Notes under the pieces: model-generated
What the model saw: only the letters and a program-made list of their open reading frames with translations
Databases searched by the model: none
Told to the model about the DNA's origin: nothing
Shown here: in pieces, positions 5,855 through 6,427 of the stretch
How positions within the stretch are numbered: the stretch's first letter is position 1
Layout: each line of letters begins with the position of its first letter
NCBI GenBank assembly: GCA_019136935.1
Contig: JAGVTI010000318.1
Coordinates: 1-6,427, forward strand
Length of the DNA: 6,427 nucleotides
Direction: 5' to 3'
DNA from: Deltaproteobacteria bacterium
Lineage (GTDB): Bacteria; Desulfobacterota; Syntrophia; Syntrophales; JAAYKM01
Program-made: the position numbers and the translations under genes

Positions 5855-6427
5855 ATGAAAAAGACTCCCCTGTATGAAAGGCATATCGCCCTGGGGGCAA
5901 CCATGACCGATTTCGGCGGCTGGAGCATGCCGGTGCAGTATACAGGCATCATCGAGGAACACAAAAAAACCCGGGAGGCCGCCGGTCTCTTCGACATCTG
6001 CCACATGGGGGAAATCGACATCACGGGCCCCGGCGCTTTCGATTTCCTGCAGATTCTTCTGTCGAGAAATCTCGAAGGCCAGCAGATCGGTCAATTGAAA
6101 CTCAGCGTCATGACCAACGAACAGGGGGGGATCCTCGACGACCTGACCTTTTATCTTCTGGCCGATCGTCATTACCGCCTTGTCACAAATGCGGGAACGA
6201 AAGACAAGGACCTTGCCTGGATTCTGAAAGTCAAAAACGAAAAGGGGTTTTCCGATGTCGATGTGGCCGATCTCTCCGATACCATCGGCAAGATCGATCT
6301 CCAGGGCCCCCGGTCGCAGACCATCCTGCAGCGCCTTGTCCCCGATGACCTGTCCGCTTTGAATTTCTACCATTCTTTTTCTTCATCCGTGGCGGGAATC
6401 GGAGCCCTGATTTCCCGGAGCGGTTAC
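5855..6427 (+). CDS. gcvT: Glycine cleavage system T protein (aminomethyltransferase), partial (C-terminus beyond right edge)
   Basis: The first 191 codons of GcvT, open to the right edge; full-length proteins are about 360-370 aa, so roughly half is present. GcvT takes the aminomethyl group from lipoylated H protein, releases ammonia and transfers the methylene to tetrahydrofolate, in the cytoplasm. Visible family marks are TPLYERH (4-10), DFGGWSMPVQY (19-29), GLFDICHMGE (44-53), NEQGGILDDL (88-97) with the catalytic Asp96, VTNAGTKDKDLAWI (110-123) with Asn112, KIDLQGP (146-152), and SRSGY at the edge. At residue 83 this protein has Leu where the T. maritima enzyme has a folate-contacting Tyr. 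The start is fixed by AAGGAG 6 nt before ATG 5855. As the first gene after a long gap it is probably the head of a gcvT-gcvH-gcvP operon; the rest is out of view. Confidence 0.97.
   Translation, partial: MKKTPLYERHIALGATMTDFGGWSMPVQYTGIIEEHKKTREAAGLFDICHMGEIDITGPGAFDFLQILLSRNLEGQQIGQLKLSVMTNEQGGILDDLTFYLLADRHYRLVTNAGTKDKDLAWILKVKNEKGFSDVDVADLSDTIGKIDLQGPRSQTILQRLVPDDLSALNFYHSFSSSVAGIGALISRSGY

Noticed and set aside
5741..6373. A 210-codon minus-strand open frame opposite gcvT
   Set aside because: The plus strand encodes unmistakable GcvT; the antisense frame has no recognisable motif.

Overview
The window looks like ordinary chromosomal DNA from an anaerobic deltaproteobacterium, most likely a Syntrophus/Smithella-type member of the Desulfobacterota. 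I infer this from the triple-PAS LuxR-type regulator, whose HTH and preceding linker resemble a family I know from syntrophs and sulfate reducers, from the FDICHMGE form of GcvT, and from the moderately GC-rich coding sequence with AT-rich gaps. This is a judgement from recall, not a database result. I see no phage, insertion sequence, CRISPR array, tRNA or rRNA.

Layout, left to right. A minus-strand pair sits at 1-406: a 67-aa charged protein of unknown function, followed 11 nt later by the start of a small Cys-rich zinc-ribbon-like protein that runs off the left edge. A 202-nt AT-rich gap contains a perfect 29-bp palindrome lying just beyond the stop of the next gene. That gene, 609-2336 on the minus strand, is a cytoplasmic PAS-PAS-PAS-LuxR transcription regulator. 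A divergent intergenic region with two abutting inverted repeats separates it from three plus-strand genes. These are a patatin-like lipoprotein phospholipase broken by a small deletion that removes its catalytic Asp motif (2549-3408), an intact alpha/beta hydrolase (3497-4303), and a secreted beta/gamma-crystallin-fold protein with two calcium-site motifs (4544-4930). The crystallin gene has a strong Shine-Dalgarno and a leader that can fold.

Convergent to this, on the minus strand, is ybaK (4985-5467), an aminoacyl-tRNA editing deacylase with a near-consensus sigma-70 promoter. A 387-nt gap without genes follows. The window ends inside gcvT (5855 to the right edge), the aminomethyltransferase of the glycine cleavage system and probably the first gene of a gcv operon.

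The genes do not form one pathway. The closest thing to a functional unit is the regulator, its divergent lipoprotein lipase (now apparently dead) and the adjacent hydrolase; the regulator may control these, but that is inferred from position alone. I did not find a convincing undescribed system. The points most worth checking are the deletion in the patatin gene, the 29-bp palindrome, the crystallin protein with its structured leader, and the coupled small-protein pair at the left edge.
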